From: Salinimicrobium sp. TH3
Lineage (GTDB): Bacteria > Bacteroidota > Bacteroidia > Flavobacteriales > Flavobacteriaceae
DNA length: 64,000 bases
Reading direction: 5' to 3'
Assembly: GCF_026676115.1 (NCBI RefSeq)
Contig: NZ_JAPONB010000011.1
Coordinates: 57,040-121,039, forward strand
Positions 62,343-64,000 of this stretch are shown piece by piece. The notes below the pieces were generated by a model. That model searched no databases and was not told the DNA's origin. It was given only the letters and a program-made list of their open reading frames with translations. The position numbers and the translations under genes were made by a program. Each line of letters begins with the position of its first letter. Within the stretch, counting starts at the first letter, position 1.

Positions 62343-63626
62343 ATGACTTTCGAAAACACTAAAGAATTTGCCCAACAACTCGATCAACAAGATCCACTTC
62401 GATCCTATAGAGATCAATTTCTCCTTCCTAAAGTCAATGGCAAAGAAGTAATTTACTTCACAGGGAATTCTCTGGGTCTGCAGCCAAAGAATGCAAGGAA
62501 ATATGTGGATGAGATCATGACCGACTGGGCGGAGCTGGCGGTGGAAGGGCATTTTGAGGCAGCGAAGCCGTGGTGGGACTATCATGAAAGATTTGCCGGG
62601 AAGCTGGCTCCTGTTGTTGGGGCAAAACCTTGTGAAGTAACAGTAATGAATACGCTAACGGTAAACCTTCACTTGTTGATGGTTTCCTTTTATCGCCCAA
62701 CAAAGCAGCGTTTTAAGATCATTATGGAGGAAAAGGCTTTTCCCAGTGACCAGTACATGGTGGCGAGTCAGGTGCGATTCCATGGCCTGGATCCGGAGGA
62801 GGCTATTGTGGAGGTGAAGAAAAGGGAGGGAGAACATCATTTCAGGTCGGAAGATATTCTGGCGAAGATTGAGGAACTAGGAGAGGAGTGTGCCCTTGTC
62901 TTAATGGGAGGCGTGAATTATTATAACGGCCAGGTGCTGGAAATGGAAACCATTACTAGAGCAGGAAAAGAGATTGGGGCTTTTGTAGGGTGGGATCTTG
63001 CACATGCCGCCGGTAATGTAGAGCTGAAGCTTCATGAGTGGGGAGTAGATTTTGCCGCCTGGTGCAGCTATAAGTACATGAATTCCGGGCCGGGAAATGC
63101 GTCGGGTTGTTATGTTCATGAACGATATCATGGTAAGAAAGATATCCCTCGTTTTGAAGGCTGGTGGGGGCACAATAAAGGAAGACGCTTTTTAATGGAA
63201 CCGGAATTCCAACCCGAACCAAATGCGAACGCCTGGCAGATCTCCAATGCTCCAATATTGGCTTTAGCGCCTTACCTGGCGTCACTGGAATTATTTGGAG
63301 AGGTGGGAATGCCTGCCTTGATCGAAAAACGAAACAAGATCGTAGCTTATCTGGAATTTATTCTGAAAGAAGTTGCAGAAGATGTTGGAGGGGATTTTGA
63401 AATAATTACCCCGGAAGAAAGAGGTACTCAGCTTTCCGTGTTTCTCCACGGGCAGGGGAAAGAGCTGTTTCATTATCTTATGAAGAATGGTGTAGTAACC
63501 GATTGGCGGGAACCGAATGTTATACGCTTAGCACCGGCACCTTTTTATTGTTCTTTTGAGGATATGTGGGAGTTTGGAAAGGTGTTGAAGGGATATTTTT
63601 TGGAGAATCTAGAAACTAGAGTCTAG
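62343..63626 (+). CDS. kynU: kynureninase
   Basis: 427 aa PLP enzyme. Cleaves L-kynurenine to anthranilate and alanine (or 3-hydroxykynurenine to 3-hydroxyanthranilate). N-terminal FTGNSLGLQPKNA, central WDLAHAAGNV, and the PLP Lys in CSYKYMNSGPG are characteristic. TATTTTTG at 62319-62326 lies 16 nt upstream as the -7 box. No other kynurenine-pathway gene is adjacent. The last codons and the TAG stop lie in a heptad array. Confidence 0.96.
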   Translation: MTFENTKEFAQQLDQQDPLRSYRDQFLLPKVNGKEVIYFTGNSLGLQPKNARKYVDEIMTDWAELAVEGHFEAAKPWWDYHERFAGKLAPVVGAKPCEVTVMNTLTVNLHLLMVSFYRPTKQRFKIIMEEKAFPSDQYMVASQVRFHGLDPEEAIVEVKKREGEHHFRSEDILAKIEELGEECALVLMGGVNYYNGQVLEMETITRAGKEIGAFVGWDLAHAAGNVELKLHEWGVDFAAWCSYKYMNSGPGNASGCYVHERYHGKKDIPRFEGWWGHNKGRRFLMEPEFQPEPNANAWQISNAPILALAPYLASLELFGEVGMPALIEKRNKIVAYLEFILKEVAEDVGGDFEIITPEERGTQLSVFLHGQGKELFHYLMKNGVVTDWREPNVIRLAPAPFYCSFEDMWEFGKVLKGYFLENLETRV

Positions 63627-63633
63627 AAACCAG
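63606..63633. repeat. degenerate AAACTAG heptads covering the kynU stop
   Basis: AATCTAG, AAACTAG, AGTCTAG, AAACCAG in 7-nt phase. The TAG of the third unit is the stop codon, so the last four residues of the protein are encoded by the array. Confidence 0.85.
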
Positions 63634-64000
63634 ACAGTGTCTTTCGAGGATTTGAAGATGTGGAAATGTGAAGATGGAGGTATGACTTTCACCTGGGAAC
63701 AGCTGCATAGAACGGAAGATCTATTACGAGGACTCTTATTGCGATACCAGTACCGGAGGGACGACATATTGGTAAAAAATACCGAGGTCGTGAACAAGGA
63801 GTGCCGTAGGTACGGCAATATATCCTAAGTACAAATGGATTGCAACGTGAAGACCCTGAAACAAGTTCAGGGTGACGTTAGCTTGTCCTTTGTCCACTGA
63901 CCTTCGTGCATTAATTAAGCTAGTAGCTAATGGCCAAAAGCCAACAGCAAAAGCTTTTCCATGTCACTCCATTACTCGGTCACTCCGTCACAACATCACA
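63627..64000. other. 374-bp repeat-rich region at the window end, no gene
   Basis: Holds an octad array (GAGGATTT, GAAGATGT, GGAAATGT, GAAGATGG; 63646-63677), palindromes TGCCGTA-GG-TACGGCA (63802-63817) and ACCCTGAA-ACAAG-TTCAGGGT (63853-63873), AGC(T/C)AA-type heptads (63918-63952) and octads GTCACTCC, ATTACTCG, GTCACTCC, GTCACAAC (63963-63994). The short open frame across it is repeat sequence. Confidence 0.7.

Noticed and set aside
63637..63828. Open frame of 63 codons after kynU
   Set aside because: It begins inside octad repeats and ends in a dispersed palindrome (TGCCGTA...TACGGCA); no recognisable protein.

Overview
The window is a 64 kb stretch of chromosome from a bacterium of phylum Bacteroidota, most likely a marine or saline Flavobacteriaceae member (Gramella/Salegentibacter/Salinimicrobium-like; the genus is a guess). 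Grounds: AT-rich genes; promoters of the Bacteroidetes type (TTG, about 19 nt, TAnnTTTG) with few Shine-Dalgarno sequences; lineage-typical genes such as type III glutamine synthetase, fused IcmF mutase, DnaJ with two zinc motifs, Lacal_2735-like, DUF4197, DUF4920 and DUF6702 proteins, and many LxxC lipoproteins and Sec-exported peptidases. No prophage, CRISPR array, rRNA operon or autonomous transposase is visible. One tRNA (Arg-ACG) is present.

Layout. 1-5.4 kb: an inorganic-carbon neighbourhood (SbtA-type bicarbonate transporter, Sua5-type tRNA enzyme, CbbR-like LysR regulator, lipid-anchored beta carbonic anhydrase), then two small cysteine-rich proteins. 5.5-9.2 kb: small-export-type membrane protein, tRNA-Arg, alanine/glycine:sodium symporter, Gfo/Idh/MocA oxidoreductase. 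9.2-17 kb: stress and signalling (response regulator, multi-PAS sensor with an H-box but no ATPase domain, UspA, S9 peptidase, two ferritin-like stress proteins). 17-23.4 kb: apt, an unlisted 49-aa gene, CaCA exchanger, glutamine synthetase III, purM, a membrane protein. 23.4-26.3 kb: decayed and intact msrA/GxxExxY pairs around an outer-membrane protein; the intact GxxExxY gene lies between 31-bp inverted repeats. 26.4-32.3 kb: prfA, pyrF, a binding-protein-like gene, S8 protease lipoprotein, DUF4197. 32.4-38.7 kb: icmF, then a minus-strand group ending in LigD polymerase and phosphoesterase domains as separate genes. 38.8-50.9 kb: MarC, cold-shock protein, degenerate hydrolase, crcB, M49 peptidase, ilvE, mnmD, YceI and others. 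51-56.7 kb: grpE-dnaJ behind a sigma-54-like promoter, an ABC export pair, and a sigma-54 activator without a DNA-binding domain. 57-64 kb: DUF6702, M1 peptidase, tatA, O-methyltransferase, DUF559 protein, kynureninase, within dense dispersed repeats.

Most of the window is ordinary core genome. The more interesting signals are: (1) short tandem arrays of degenerate 7-mers (sometimes 8-mers), different at each locus, several of which begin on or next to a stop codon; (2) the GxxExxY gene bounded by 31-bp inverted repeats, with a decayed relative 2.5 kb away; (3) the sigma-54-like promoter of grpE-dnaJ and the HTH-less activator 4 kb downstream; (4) the SbtA/LysR/periplasmic carbonic anhydrase neighbourhood; (5) REP-like palindromes built on TCCCGAT...ATCGGGA.
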